Assembly (NCBI RefSeq): GCF_000715075.1
Contig: NC_134085.1
Span: forward strand, 133,872,060 to 133,936,059
Reading direction: 5' to 3'
DNA length: 64,000 nucleotides
Origin: Nicotiana tabacum
Lineage: Eukaryota > Streptophyta > Magnoliopsida > Solanales > Solanaceae
Each line of letters begins with the position of its first letter. Within the stretch, counting starts at the first letter, position 1. The position numbers and the translations under genes were made by a program. Under the pieces are notes generated by a model. It saw nothing but the letters and a program-made list of their open reading frames with translations. It was not told the origin of the DNA and did no database searches. This document shows, piece by piece, positions 1 through 10,988 of this stretch.

Positions 1-738
1 ACACAGGTTTTGGGCTTGATTTGGTTCAGTTTTGGGCCTGTTTTGTTTTGACTTGGACTGGCCTGATCCAAAAATCCTTCTCCTTTTCTCTTTTTTTTTT
101 AATTTCTTAAATTAATTTGCCAAATAATACTATATAAAACATTGAGCAACAATTATCACACAATTAACATTTAATTACACTAACATCACTTAATGACAAA
201 AATAGAATAAAAGATGCATTTTTTTTATTTTTTCTTTTAATAAACGGATTACGGTCCACACGACATATATTTTTTTATATTTTGTTTGAATAAAATAAAC
301 ACGGGTAAGATCACAAATAATTAACAAAATGCCACGTAAAAATCCAAAAATTGTACAACAAGACCATTTGTTATTATTTTTATTTCTTTTGGAGTGATTG
401 TCGCGTAAAACAAAAATCACGTGCTCACAATAGTGGATGAATTTTAATGACGTTACTGTTCGAATGAGTAAAGTTAAGTTACTTTAATGTAATAAAAAGA
501 TAATTTGATGATTTTATTATTATAATTATTAAAATTTAGTAACTTTATAATGATAATGGGTAATATTCTATTGCTTTAATAATTTTGTAACTTCTTGTAA
601 CAAAGATCATGATCATGAAATTAACGTAAATTGCTATCTTGGCATCTTGGAGATTTTTTATTTGTTCTTTGGTAGCAGACGAGCAGTATTGTTCCCGACT
701 GAAGCTGTGCAGTGTATTGAAAATTGATGTAGTGCCGG

Positions 739-900
739 GTAAGCAAAGCTGCATTTTGCGCCATTTTCCAGTTCGCACATCCATAGGTAGATGTATGGAG
801 ATTCTACACAACACAACACAAACAATCGGAGCTATTAATTTAGTATCAGTACCATTAAACTACGTGTAAGCAAAGTTGCCGGATGCACCATATTCCAGTT
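739..900 (+). repeat. Imperfect 35-bp direct repeat pair in the SDR promoter region
   Basis: Positions 739-773 and 866-900 both begin GTAAGCAAAG and end TTCCAGTT. By eye they differ at about 7 of 35 positions, with a 92-bp spacer. The second copy ends 11 bases before the TATA-like motif. Confidence 0.7.
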
Positions 901-910
901 GAGATCTCTT

Positions 911-918
911 TATATACA
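911..918 (+). promoter_or_regulatory. Candidate TATA box of the SDR gene
   Basis: TATATACA lies 49 bases before the ATG at 967 and is the best TATA-like match close to the start. It would put transcription start near 940 with a very short leader. This is motif position only. Confidence 0.35.
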
Positions 919-966
919 ACAGATTCTACAGAAACCAAGCAAAGCACTAAAGCTAAACAATTGGGT

Positions 967-1385
967 ATGTGGCTTTTCAACAGAAAAGGGCCATCTGGCT
1001 TTTCGTATTCGTCCACTGCTGAAGAAGTCACCCATGGAATCGACGGCTCTGGTCTCACTGCCATTGTTACAGGTTCCACTCTCCTTTCTCAATTTCACTT
1101 TCTTTTGTGTAAAACAAATATTAGTATTCTCTGCAATAGGTGTTTGTATATATGACTATGTCTTTTAAGTCTACTTTCAGCTCTTTGCTTTAATAACTTA
1201 AAATTAAAGTGTGCTACTTTCATGGATTAAGTATATAAGTATTTATCAATCTCTCCTTGAAAATATATGTTGCTTTGCATATATTTTTTGTCCTATACAT
1301 GGACATATAATTACACGAGATATAGTGCCAGAGCCACCCTTCTAGAAGGCGTGTCGCTGGAAACTTACACAGTGTAATTAATATG

Positions 1386-1460
<75 letters not shown>

Positions 1461-4400
1461 GTTGATTGCCCTTGGCTTCTTCGTGTGTTTACTTCTTTAT
1501 ATTTTGAATATCTTGTTGAAAGTTGTTGAAAGTTTCAGGCAAATCCCAAGCAAGTTGGAGATGAATCATTCCATTTCACTTGGGCGCCTATCATTCCCCT
1601 ACTCAATAGTTTGTCTCGTAGGATAACTTAGATTCTATAGCACTAAAGATTCTCGAAATTTATGCCCCTTTCTATACTGTCATACTATTTTAACTACACT
1701 TGAAAAGGCTCCTGTCAAACAGTGAGCTTTATATAAATGTGTGAATAACGACTAGCCTTATTCCTAGCTCGTTGATATCACCTACACAAATATATGCTTG
1801 GCTTCCATTCTGCTATGTTTTTCACTAAGTCCGCATGTATTTCAAGAACTTTATTTGTTTAGGTCTATTATGAAAATTTTTCTCCATATGATTGTTGGTT
1901 TACCTCGAATTCTTTTAACACCTTCAATAGTCATGTTACCAGCTACGGATCAGTGCATTTGTAGGTCTACCTTTGCATAAGCGAACCATCTCCGATGACA
2001 TCTTTAACATTTTCCTCTATTTGTTTTACTTGTACCTTTTGTCAAATGTCATCATTTCTAATCTTGTCTAATTTTTAAACGACCAAATTATCCATATTTC
2101 TAGGACATTCATCTTCTACTTGTAGATAGATAGACTGATAGAGGCCTAACATTAATGCGCTTATAGCATTGTTGGTCTCACAACTTTCCAATAAAAACAA
2201 AACAACTTTTTACTTTGTTAGATATCCTCCTGTCACAAGTTGACTCTCGTATATCCTATCAGAGATGCGAAGAGCAGTTAAGAAAAATTTGATTGCTCAA
2301 CAATATTCAATGTGGATAGTTAGAGTGGGTTCCTTTTCAACTTCCTAAATTCATGCAGCTTTTGTTGTTAGATAAACAATCAATCTAAAACAACAATTAT
2401 TTGATATGGAACCTTTCATTAGTGTTTATATTGCGAGTTTTGGATAAACTTGACTTTTGAACCAGACCAACAAAACTGGTAATTGGATTTCATTCAGAAT
2501 CTATTGATGTGCTCTGAAGAAATATTGGAATATTGAATTCCTCGATAGTAGTAGTTAATTAGGCAATTTTCCTGATAACAGCTGGTTCAAGGGTTTATTT
2601 AATTTGACCAAGATAATGCAAAATTAGTCCATCATAGATTAGAATATTGCAGAGGCCAGCCAACTATAAGATATGCAGCTGAAGCTATAGGTGTTTTATC
2701 ACATTTCTCAGTTAAACCTTGTAGATCAGTGTCAAGTGGAAGAACTCTAGAATGGATGACTTTAATTTATTGGGAATGCAGATTTTTAGGTTTACTTCCA
2801 TTTCCCTATCATGGGTACTGCTAGTATATGACAAGCTTCGCAATTGACATCACTTATGTAAATACGTGTGTTTATGACCAACTTGGCTGCTTATATACAG
2901 TTGAGGTTGCATCTCAGAATCTTTTATGCGAAGTTGTGCAAGGTCAAGCACAAAATAATGACAATCTAGAGTGTTCTATTGAGAGGCGGGAAATTTATTC
3001 ATTTAATAAATATTTGTTTTGCTTATAGACATCCATTTGCAGGAGCATCAAGTGGTATTGGATCTGAAACCAGCCGTGTTCTTGCTCTGCGTGGAGTTCA
3101 TGTTATCATGGCTGTCAAAAATATGGCTGCTGGAAAAGATGTTAAAGAAGCAATAGTTAAGGAAATCCCTGCTGCTAAAGTTGATGTAATGGAGTTAGAT
3201 CTTAGCTCATTGGCATCAGTAAGGAAATTTGCGGCCAACTTTTTATCATCAGGTCTCTCGTTGAACATGCTAATGTAAGTGAAGAGTAAAAGTGGTAACC
3301 ACATACTAGAAGACTTTGCACTTTTGCTACCTATTTTTCCCCTTTTGCACGAATCCCTTCCCTCTTCATATATCTCCACATACATCTATTAATATCATCT
3401 TATCTTCCATAAGTAATAATGCAGGAGTGGGGGGAATTCCCTTTATGCTTTCCAAAGACAACATAGAGCTGCAATTTGCCACAAATCATCTAGGTACGAC
3501 TGTTTGTTATACGTATGTTTCTGCGCAATATATCGATCATAGAATGAGGAGCAACATAATTGGACCATTCTATGAGGAGATGATATATTTTTTTATGTTT
3601 GCAGTAAAAGAGAGCTCGAAATATTTGCATCTTTTTTTTATTCCAGCAACAGTTCATTTTAAAGAATAAAACATCTAATCTAAATGGATCTCCGTTCCTA
3701 TTTTTACTGAAATGAAGATTCAGTTCTCACTTAAAAGGAGATCAATAGTCAATTCTCAATAATGTTATTTTAGGCTTTAGTGATAAAATCCACACATATA
3801 AGAGATCATCTGAGACCTGAATCAACTTGTATATGTAAGATTTAAACAAGGGAGATAAAGCGTGATTCTAAGATCACACTGGTAAGAGGCAGTTCATGTC
3901 CCCTTGTCCATACTTTATTATCCTACTCTTCAGTAATACAACGTATGCGTGACAAATATATCAAGGTTGGTAGTACGTTGTAGACAGATGATAGGCGCTC
4001 GATGATTCTAAAAGTAACCAATTGTTCTTTTTTCTTGTTTTTGCAGGTCATTTTCTTTTGACAAATTTGTTGTTGGACAAGATGAAGGAGACAGCACGTA
4101 CAACAAAGAGAGAGGGAAGGATTGTGAATGTTTCCTCACGGCTTCATAGATTGGGATATAGCAAGGGAATTCAGTTTGACAAAATTAATGACCCCAAAAG
4201 GTAATCTTACTATATTAGATGCCGGATTTCCAAAAATTTTTTTTTGATGGTTATCAAGTGAAACCCATTTCACTCAAATTCGTCACCTGCTCAATTAGAT
4301 CCTGGAAATTTGACAATTACTGTCTAATAGCTTCAGCAGTTCCATGCTGAGTGTATAATATATTGAATACAGATTTCTGTCGTCATCATACCAGGATTAT

Positions 4401-7050
4401 TACTCACAATCTGTTGCATGTTCTTGGTGTACCATCTCTCTTATTGATTTTGATGTCCTAGACTTTCTAACAGCACCTTGAAATTCCTTTTGCAATATGT
4501 TATAGATGTATTGGTGTCACCTGGAGAGTACTGGATGTTATACTCTCCGTATTTGAACTTTAATATGAATTACTTTAGATTATCCTTTATTTGCGATCAC
4601 ATCATTTGAATGATCACTGATCTTATTTGGTTTCTTTCAATCTCAATAGTTGCTCATTACTACTATAAAATTAATCAAGATAACAAGCTTTTCTTGCTCA
4701 AAATTGACATTTCATTGCTGTCTATTTCACTCCAAGCTGTATAAACATGACTGTTTACATGATACAGATAGCTTTGGCCTGTTGGAACTTACTTATCATT
4801 GTCTCTATTATTTGTTATTTATATGCAGCTACAACATCATCGGTGGATATAGCCAATCAAAGCTGGCCAACATACTGCATGCAAATGAGCTTACAAGACG
4901 CTTAAAGATATTTTTCAGAAAATAAATCTTGCACACTACTTTCATTTTGAGGTGTTTTTAAGTAAATAAATCTTACATACTGCTTGTCATTCTGAGGTGT
5001 TTTTCAGAAATTAAATCTTACATACTACTTTTCATTCTGATTTTATCTTGGCAATTCTTGAGTAGTCATTATGTGTCTCCGTTCCTCGAGACAAATACAT
5101 ATATTTCTTGGACTGAAGTTTCGGGTATTCCTTTTTGCACATCAAGAAATTCTTGGATTGTAGTCTCGACCTTCTGTAGCCCAATTATAGTGTTGGCTGA
5201 GCGGTTCATGTCATTCAATTAAACTCTAAAAATTTGGGTGATCTTTATTTCGAACAGGAAGATGGAGTGGAAATAACTGCAAATTCACTTCATCCTGGGG
5301 AAATCACAACCAACATTTTTCGTCATATGCGTGTTGTTGATGGTAATAGCAAGAATCTCTTTTTGTCCTTTTTCCATATAGTAGGTGGTGTCTGATTAAT
5401 ATGAGTGGTAAGTGTAGTACGGTAGCTACCTTCTATATGTCTGGAAGAAAGCCTCTAGTGCTTTCAGTAACACTAATTCATGGCATAATGAGCAAAAGGC
5501 AGTCGCGTTTTGATTTGTACATTTCTGGTGCATCATTAATTTACTCACAAAGTAGGGGTAAGGTCTGCGTACACACTACCCTCCCCAAACCCCACAGTGT
5601 GGGATAATACCGAGTATGTTGTTGCATCATTAATTAGCTCATTTTTTGTCTTCCACATCTGACAAATTAATCCGTAAGTTTGTGTTGACAAGTCACCCTA
5701 GCTCTTCCTTTTTTTTTACTTTGTCCCCCCCCGGTGGGGTGGAGAGGGAGGGGATTGTTGAGAACATGACTACTGCGAATTTGAGGGGGTGGGGGGGGGG
5801 GGTTGTATTTGAACCTTCATATTAAGTCTAGTGGGCGTTATTGAGCCACTAGGCTGTCTCCTTGCTGAGTCGCATAGCCTTGTGAGATACATATATGATA
5901 TATCTATGTGACAGTTGACTTCACACAGTCTTTACATATAGTTTTAATCTAAGCCCACAAGTCATTGTTAGAATATTTACATGTAATGTTTGTTTTGCAT
6001 GCTCTCTGAAAATGACGCAGACACGAAATACTCCTTTCTGCTTATTCCGTTGAATTTATGCTCCCTTTTCTCTATGCTACAGGTCTTGTAAGCACGCTTG
6101 GAAAATTTATCTTTAAAAATGCTCAACAGGTATGTTCCGCATTGAAGCATTTAAAATTTGCAGTGTGCACATATTCTTTTGCAATCTATGCACTGGAGAA
6201 AGATTGACACTTTCTTCCAGAGCAAGTAGTTTGGCTCATGCTAAATGCCTAAATAATATTCGGCATATAGTACCACTTCTTGCTATCAGAAGCTTTTTTA
6301 GGATCATTAATGATGTTCTCGTGAATCAGTTAGATAAATATTGATCGGTCTCATCTAGAAACATAATTTGTTTGTGTTTCTTTAGCCTTCAGTTAGAATT
6401 CCTGCTATGAACAGTGGAAAGCATAGAATGAAACCTTACTAAACAGTGAAAATGTAGAAACTGAAACCTGACTGAATACTGAAAACATAGAAAACGGAAC
6501 CTGGCTAAAAAAAATTCCCAGAAGGTAAGTCAAAACACAAACCAGAGGATGATTTGTCACAGAATAGCTTGTTGATGAGAAGTTTTATGGTGTGCCTCAC
6601 CCAACTGACATTAATTGTGTGTTCCTTTTTTTATCTCACAAATTTGTAGACCAGTATCTTACACTTTTGGGTCCACAAAATTGTGAGACAAAAAAAGAGG
6701 CCTCACACAACTAGTGTCAGTTGTGTGAGGCACAAAATAAATCTTTTCCTTGTTGACTAACATATGACCTTTGCTTAGACGAAGAAAAATATTTAATGAA
6801 AGAATACAAAACCATGATGCCATGGCAAATGATGAGTTTAACATTCGTGTTTCCTCTTCTATAGGGAGCATCAACCACCTGTTATCTTGCATTACATCCA
6901 CAAGTGAAGGGGGTAAGTGGTGAATATTTTCAGGACAACAATTTGGCCACGCCAACAGCGATGGCTAAGGACATGGATTTGGCTAAGAAACTCTGGGATT
7001 TTAGTATGGATTTGGTCAAGTACCATCTAACATGTACCAATACAACATAA
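967..7050 (+). CDS. TIC32-like short-chain dehydrogenase/reductase, eight exons, exon-5 splice donor lost
   Basis: Exons read by eye: 967-1072, 3043-3274, 3414-3493, 4047-4200, 4829-4907, 5258-5342, 6083-6129, 6865-7050. Joined phases agree and give 322 codons plus TAA, the usual length for the plant TIC32-like branch of the SDR family (NADPH-dependent oxidoreductases at the chloroplast inner envelope or related sites). Visible motifs are TGASSGIG for cofactor binding (exon 1/2 joint), NNAG (exon 2/3 joint), VNVSS with the catalytic Ser, and YSQSK with the catalytic Tyr and Lys. The N-terminus has no classical transit peptide, which is normal for this family. All splice sites are GT/AG except the donor after exon 5, which is AAG|AT. 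Read-through there meets TAA at 4923, giving about 222 residues and removing the C-terminal third. The gene may therefore be a recent pseudogene or use a non-canonical splice. Substrate is unknown. Confidence 0.85.
1073..3042 (+). other. Intron 1 of the SDR gene (1.97 kb)
   Basis: AT-rich intron bounded by GT at 1073 and AG at 3041-3042. It contains a long TA microsatellite (1386-1457). No coding region or recognisable transposon is seen; the short open frames have no family resemblance. Confidence 0.75.
1386..1457. repeat. (TA)n microsatellite
   Basis: An uninterrupted TA dinucleotide run of about 35 units inside SDR intron 1. It is expected to be length-polymorphic. Confidence 0.95.
4904..5040 (+). 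repeat. 45-bp tandem repeat, three units, across the exon 5/intron 5 boundary
   Basis: Three units start near 4904, 4949 and 4994. Each has a T-run, then AG, then AAATCTT(A/G)CA and a (T)CATT(C/T)TG end. Unit 1 overlaps the last bases of exon 5. Units 2 and 3 read GAG|GTGTTTTT where unit 1 reads AAG|ATATTTTT, so the two later units keep a donor-like GT that the real exon edge has lost. Confidence 0.8.
5542..5623 (+). mobile_element. 82-bp SINE/LINE 3' tail insertion with 12-bp target duplication
   Basis: The insert carries the sequence typical of Solanaceae SINE and RTE LINE 3' ends (GGGTAAGGTCTGCGTACACA, CTACCCTCCCC, then a GTT-rich end). It is flanked by GCATCATTAATT at 5530-5541 and again at 5624-5635. 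The paralogous copy has a single GCATCATTAATT at 8619-8630 and no insert, a clean empty site. It is 5'-truncated and lies in intron 6 of the SDR gene. Confidence 0.85.
6591..6734. mobile_element. 144-bp foldback (MITE-like) element in SDR intron 7
   Basis: The left end TGTGCCTCACCCAACTGACA and the inverted right end (6712-6734) match at about 20 of 23 positions. A perfect 12-bp hairpin (arms 6701-6712 and 6719-6730, 6-base loop) is nested in the right end. The paralogous duplicate around 9915-9950 lacks it. No transposase is present and the target duplication is unclear. Confidence 0.65.
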
Positions 7051-8128
7051 AAGTAACTTTGTATTTGTTAGTTTTTTATCTTATTGGAGATGGATTTCGG
7101 GCAATATTCTTACGATATCATTTATTTAGGAGAAATCGAGAGAGGATTAAGAACACATTTATTATACTTGTGAACAAATTCGATGAGAAGAAAAGACCGA
7201 TTTCTCTTTTTTCTTAAGGTTTATTACTGTGTAAATGATAAATAGTCTATTATAACTTCTAATAGAACGGTAACAACTTGTTTTAATAGAAAGTGCCAAT
7301 CAATAAACGGAAATGTTGAAATCTCATCAAAGATAATTTCATGTGCTCCACATTATTACAAGTTGGACTAATGTTGATTTTGAACAATGAGTATCGGGGA
7401 GATCCATGCATTTGCTTATTTTTATTTTTATCTTTTTGAATTTAAATGCATGTCAAATTGTGCAATATGGATTTGTCCAATCTCCGAAATGACCTGGAAA
7501 TCCCAAAAGAGAAATACAATGAAAATCATTGTTGCGTTATGCATTTATTTATTAAGGGTGGAAAGACAATTTGCATACGATATTTAGACTTGCTCATTGC
7601 ATATTCTACTTATTCTCGTCGTTATTAAACCAACTGATCAAGTTTACAGTTAGATACTCAATAATTTTTTCTTTGAAATTTTTCAAAGAGATTTTAAGTA
7701 TATTCATCATTAAGTTTGTGTTCAATAAAATTTTTTGTTTTTAATACGTAAATCATGTTTAAAAAAAAAACTTAAATAATTAGTCAAGTTGATGCCAGTC
7801 AACCGTTGACCAAGAAAGTAGAGACAATAATTCCACCTACTAGCGGCTACAATCACCTTAATAGGTAGGTTTGTTATTATAGTGAATAAAATTTAATGAC
7901 ATTATTGTCAGAAATTGTATTTGATATTATAATGATAAAGTTAAACGAATTAGGAATGTGACTTACTCTTTATTCTCATCGCGTAGCTACGTTAACAATG
8001 TCAACTTGTTTGATGCATTTGGTGATCTTTAGCAGGGAGATCACATGTTGTTGATACACATTTACAAGTATTGAGGGAAAGAATAGAAAAAGTGAGGATC
8101 AAAGAAAGATTGGAGAAATTTTAAAGGC
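7051..8128. other. 3' flank of SDR gene, no gene seen
   Basis: AT-rich DNA between the SDR stop and its partial duplicate. No coding region, repeat or RNA gene could be supported. Confidence 0.6.
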
Positions 8129-9990
8129 GTGTTTTTCAGAAAATAAATCTTACATGCGACTTTTCATTCTAAATTTATCTTGGATATTCTTGAGTAGTCA
8201 TGATGTGCCTCCATTCCTCGAGACAAATACATATATTTCTTGGAGTGAATTTTTGGGCATTCCTTTTGTACACCAAGAAATTCTTGATTTGCGGTCTGTA
8301 GCCCAATCATAGCTTTGGCTGAGGGATTCATGTCATTCAATTAAACTCTAAAAATTTGAGTGACCTTTATTTCAACCAGGATATGGAGTTGAAATAACTG
8401 CAAATTCACTTCATCTCGGATGTTGTTGATGGTAATAGCAAGATTGTTTGTTCGTCTTTTTTCTATATAGTAGTAGGTGTCTGATTAATATGAGTGGTAA
8501 GGGTAGTACGTTAGCTACGTTCATTATGTCTGGAATAAAGCCTCTAGTGCTCCCAGTATCACTAATTCATGGCATAATGAGCAAAAGGCAGTCATGTTTT
8601 GATTTGTACATTTCTGCTGCATCATTAATTAGCTCTTTTTTCCCTTCTCACATATGACAAATTAATTCGTAAGTTTGTGTTGACAAGTCACTCTAGCTCT
8701 TCATTTTTTCTTACTTTGTAACCCCCCAAGTCGAGGTGGAGGGGGGGGGGGGTTGTTGAGAACATGACTGCGAATTCGAGGGGAGACAGTTGGATTTGAA
8801 CCTTCATATTAAGTCTAGTGATTGTTATTGAGCCACTAGGATGTATCCGTGCTGACTCGTATAGCCTTGTGAGATACATATATCTATGTGACAGTTGGCT
8901 TCAGACAGTCTTTACATATATTTCCAATCTAAGCCCACTAGTCATTGTAGAATATTTCCGTGTAATGTTTACTTTGCATGCTCCCTGAAAATGAAGCAGA
9001 CATGAAATACTTCTTTTTGCTTATTTAGTTGAATTTATGCTCCATTTTCTGTATGCTACCGGTCTTGTAAGCACGCTTGGAAAAAATTTCTTTAAAAATG
9101 TTGATTGAAAGAAATTGTCTGCCATTGAAGCATTTAATACTTGCAGTATGCACATATTCTATTGCAATATATGAATTGGAGAAAGATTGACATTTTCTCC
9201 CAGAGCTAGCAAGTAGTTTGGCTCATGCTAGAGAAAATGCCTTAATAATATTCACATACATTAGGGTTGTAGGTTAGGACGTAGTCGAGTCTGGGGCGAG
9301 GCTAGTTCGATAGGGTTGGCCTTAGACCGCTAATGGTCAATGTTGTATTCACACTATCCTTCCATTTTTCATAGCATCGGGGCATATTTTCTGATTTTGT
9401 TATTGCATTTCAATTATTTTCTAGTTCTTATGAAGTTGTTTTTATTTCTTTGGTTTCTGTTTGATGGTACTAATATATTGTCCCTTTCCTTTCCTTTTTT
9501 TTCTCGTCTTTTCCGTCTTCTTGAGCCGATGATCTTTCAGAAACAACCTCTCTACTCCTTCGGGGTAGGGATAAAGTCTGTGTACACACTACCCTCCCCA
9601 GATTCCACTTGTGAGATTTTACTGGGTCATTGTTGTTGTTGTTATTATACCAATAGTATCAGAGCTTTTTTCTTAGGATCATTAATGACCTTCTCGTGAA
9701 TCAGTTAGATTATATGGATCAATCTCATCTAGAAACATAATACATTCGTGTTTCTTTAGCTTTTAGATAGAATGCCTGCTATGAACATTTAAAATTAGAA
9801 TACCTGACTAAACGCTGAAAATGTAGAAACTCGAACTTGACTGAACAGTGAAAATATAGAAAACAGAAATTGACTAAAATATTTCCGAGAAGGTAAGTCA
9901 AAAGATAAACCAGAAGAAAAATTTGTACAAACTAACTTGTTATCTAACACTTGACCTTTGCTTAAACGAAGAAAAATGTTCAATGGAAAA
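8129..9990 (+). pseudogene. Partial duplicate of the SDR gene (intron 5 to intron 7)
   Basis: The segment is collinear with about 4997-6830 of the SDR gene. A shortened exon 6 lies near 8381-8430: it has lost a base near its acceptor, and an internal deletion removes the codons between the SLHPG region and the VVDG end. An exon 7 copy near 9063-9105 carries changes including TGCTACCG in place of the TGCTACAG acceptor. Exons 1-5 and 8 are absent, so it cannot encode an SDR. A LINE 3' end (about 9264-9645) interrupts it. It lacks the 82-bp insertion and the foldback element present in the parent. Confidence 0.85.
9264..9645 (+). mobile_element. RTE-type LINE 3' end inserted in the SDR duplicate
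   Basis: The segment is absent at the matching place in the parent gene (about 6260). It carries the typical Solanaceae RTE tail: TTGAGCCGATGATCT, AACAACCTCTCTAC, GGGTAGGGATAAAG, CACACTACCCTCCCCAG and a terminal GTT run. It is 5'-truncated, with no coding part. The target duplication could not be placed confidently. Confidence 0.65.
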
Positions 9991-10310
9991 TACAAGTTGA
10001 TCAAGTTACATTAATTAATAAACATTGATTAACCCCTCTCCCCCAAACCCCCTCCCACCCAAATAGGAGGTAAGTAGGTTCTTTCTTTTGTTGCCTATGT
10101 GAACATCCAATTAAAGGTCTTCTATCTTTACTTTTCTTACTTCATTTACAATTTCTTCACAGTCCTGTGACATCAGCCCCTATAGGGATAATTTCAATCA
10201 GTACAAGTTCCAAACCGCACTACTACCCCCCTCCCCCAGGGCAAAATTAAATAATAAAAAAATGAAAAAAATAATAAACAATCCCCCCTCCCCCCAAATT
10301 CCCATATGCT

Positions 10311-10425
10311 AAGCTTGGTAGGCAGATTCACCCCGGTACTTGTGCCACTGGGACGTACCCGGCGAAATAGATGATGTGCGAGTAAACTAGCCTAAACACC
10401 ACCATCATTAAAAATTAAAGAATTT
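10311..10425 (+). mobile_element. Solanaceae SINE 3' fragment
   Basis: The GGTAGGCAGA, CCGGTACTTGTGCC, GGCGAAATAG and ACACCACCATCAT order resembles the 3' half of a common tRNA-derived SINE of Solanaceae, followed by an A-rich end. A second copy lies near 55235-55345. The family name is not assigned. Confidence 0.55.
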
Positions 10426-10646
10426 CTAGAAATGAAAAATGGACGTGCATCTACACTCTGGTAAAGAATGTCCTAAACAACAACCCATGCTAAGGTACCA
10501 GCTCAACTCTGCTTTGTTAAGAGCTCAATCTCTGCTCCAACTTCAGCTATTTTTTATCGTCAGATGCCTTTGCTTCTTTTGCAATAGTTGCAATGTCAAA
10601 GACCATTGTAGTTCTTTTTAAGCCACCCGCAAGCATGTGTTAAAAA

Positions 10647-10702
10647 AGGGCAGCCCAGTGCATTAAGCTCCCGCTATATGTAGGGTTCGAGGAAGGGCCG
10701 GA
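10647..10702 (+). mobile_element. Solanaceae SINE 5' fragment, cut by the D LTR
   Basis: GGCAGCCCAGTGCATTAAGC followed by TCCCGCTATATG resembles the tRNA-like head of a Solanaceae SINE. It stops at 10702, where the D LTR begins, so D probably inserted into this SINE. The same junction recurs at 55824/55825. Confidence 0.55.
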
Positions 10703-10988
10703 TGATAAATGGCCTAAAGTGCATGATTTTGAGTGTATTTTCGTCTCATTTGTCATGTGAGTTGTGGGAGATTACATGATATTTGAAGTGAATTATACTT
10801 AGTACGTATTTCTTATTTGTAGAAGTGAGCTTGAATGATAATGGAGCAAAAGATATCAAATTATTGCAAAAAGGAGAAAAATGAAAGGATTGGGAGCTCG
10901 TCTATTCTCGTGCGTGGCACGAAAACGGACGCAAAAAAGGAGAAAAATGAAGGCACAAAACAGCAAAGCGAAGCAAAGGCACAGATCA
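10703..10988 (+). mobile_element. Element D, 5' LTR start (286 bp), interrupted by element C
   Basis: Begins TGATAAATGGCC and is collinear with the first part of the full LTRs at 52126-53428 and 55825-57127. It breaks off at 10988, where the TGATAGCATC end of element C begins. The rest of this LTR, its PBS and gag are missing from the window; D reappears at its protease at 30836. Confidence 0.8.

Larger units (their letters stand above)
1..966. other. AT-rich upstream region of the SDR gene
   Basis: No coding region is supported here; the short open frames are AT-rich chance frames. The stretch is the 5' flank of the TIC32-like gene that starts at 967. It carries a pair of imperfect 35-bp direct repeats (739-773 and 866-900) and a TATA-like motif at 911-918, described separately. 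Confidence 0.6.
10006..10702. repeat. Flank block A, copy 1 (repeated at 54899-55824)
   Basis: Starts AAGTTACATTAATTAATAAA and is collinear with 54899-55824, including two SINE fragments and the abrupt join to a TGATAAAT LTR. Copy 2 has about 210 extra bases (about 55350-55560) not present here. No gene is seen; short C-rich runs occur near 10035 and 10220-10300. Confidence 0.8.

Noticed and set aside
1798..1980. Small open frames in SDR intron 1 as separate genes
   Set aside because: They are short, have no recognisable domain, and lie inside an intron with clear borders.
9340..9699. 119-codon hydrophobic frame
   Set aside because: It lies in a T-rich LINE 3' end and crosses the conserved GTACACACTACCCTCCCC tail; not a gene.
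10647..10702. A tRNA gene
   Set aside because: It has only a tRNA-like head typical of a SINE, no full cloverleaf, and is cut by the D LTR.
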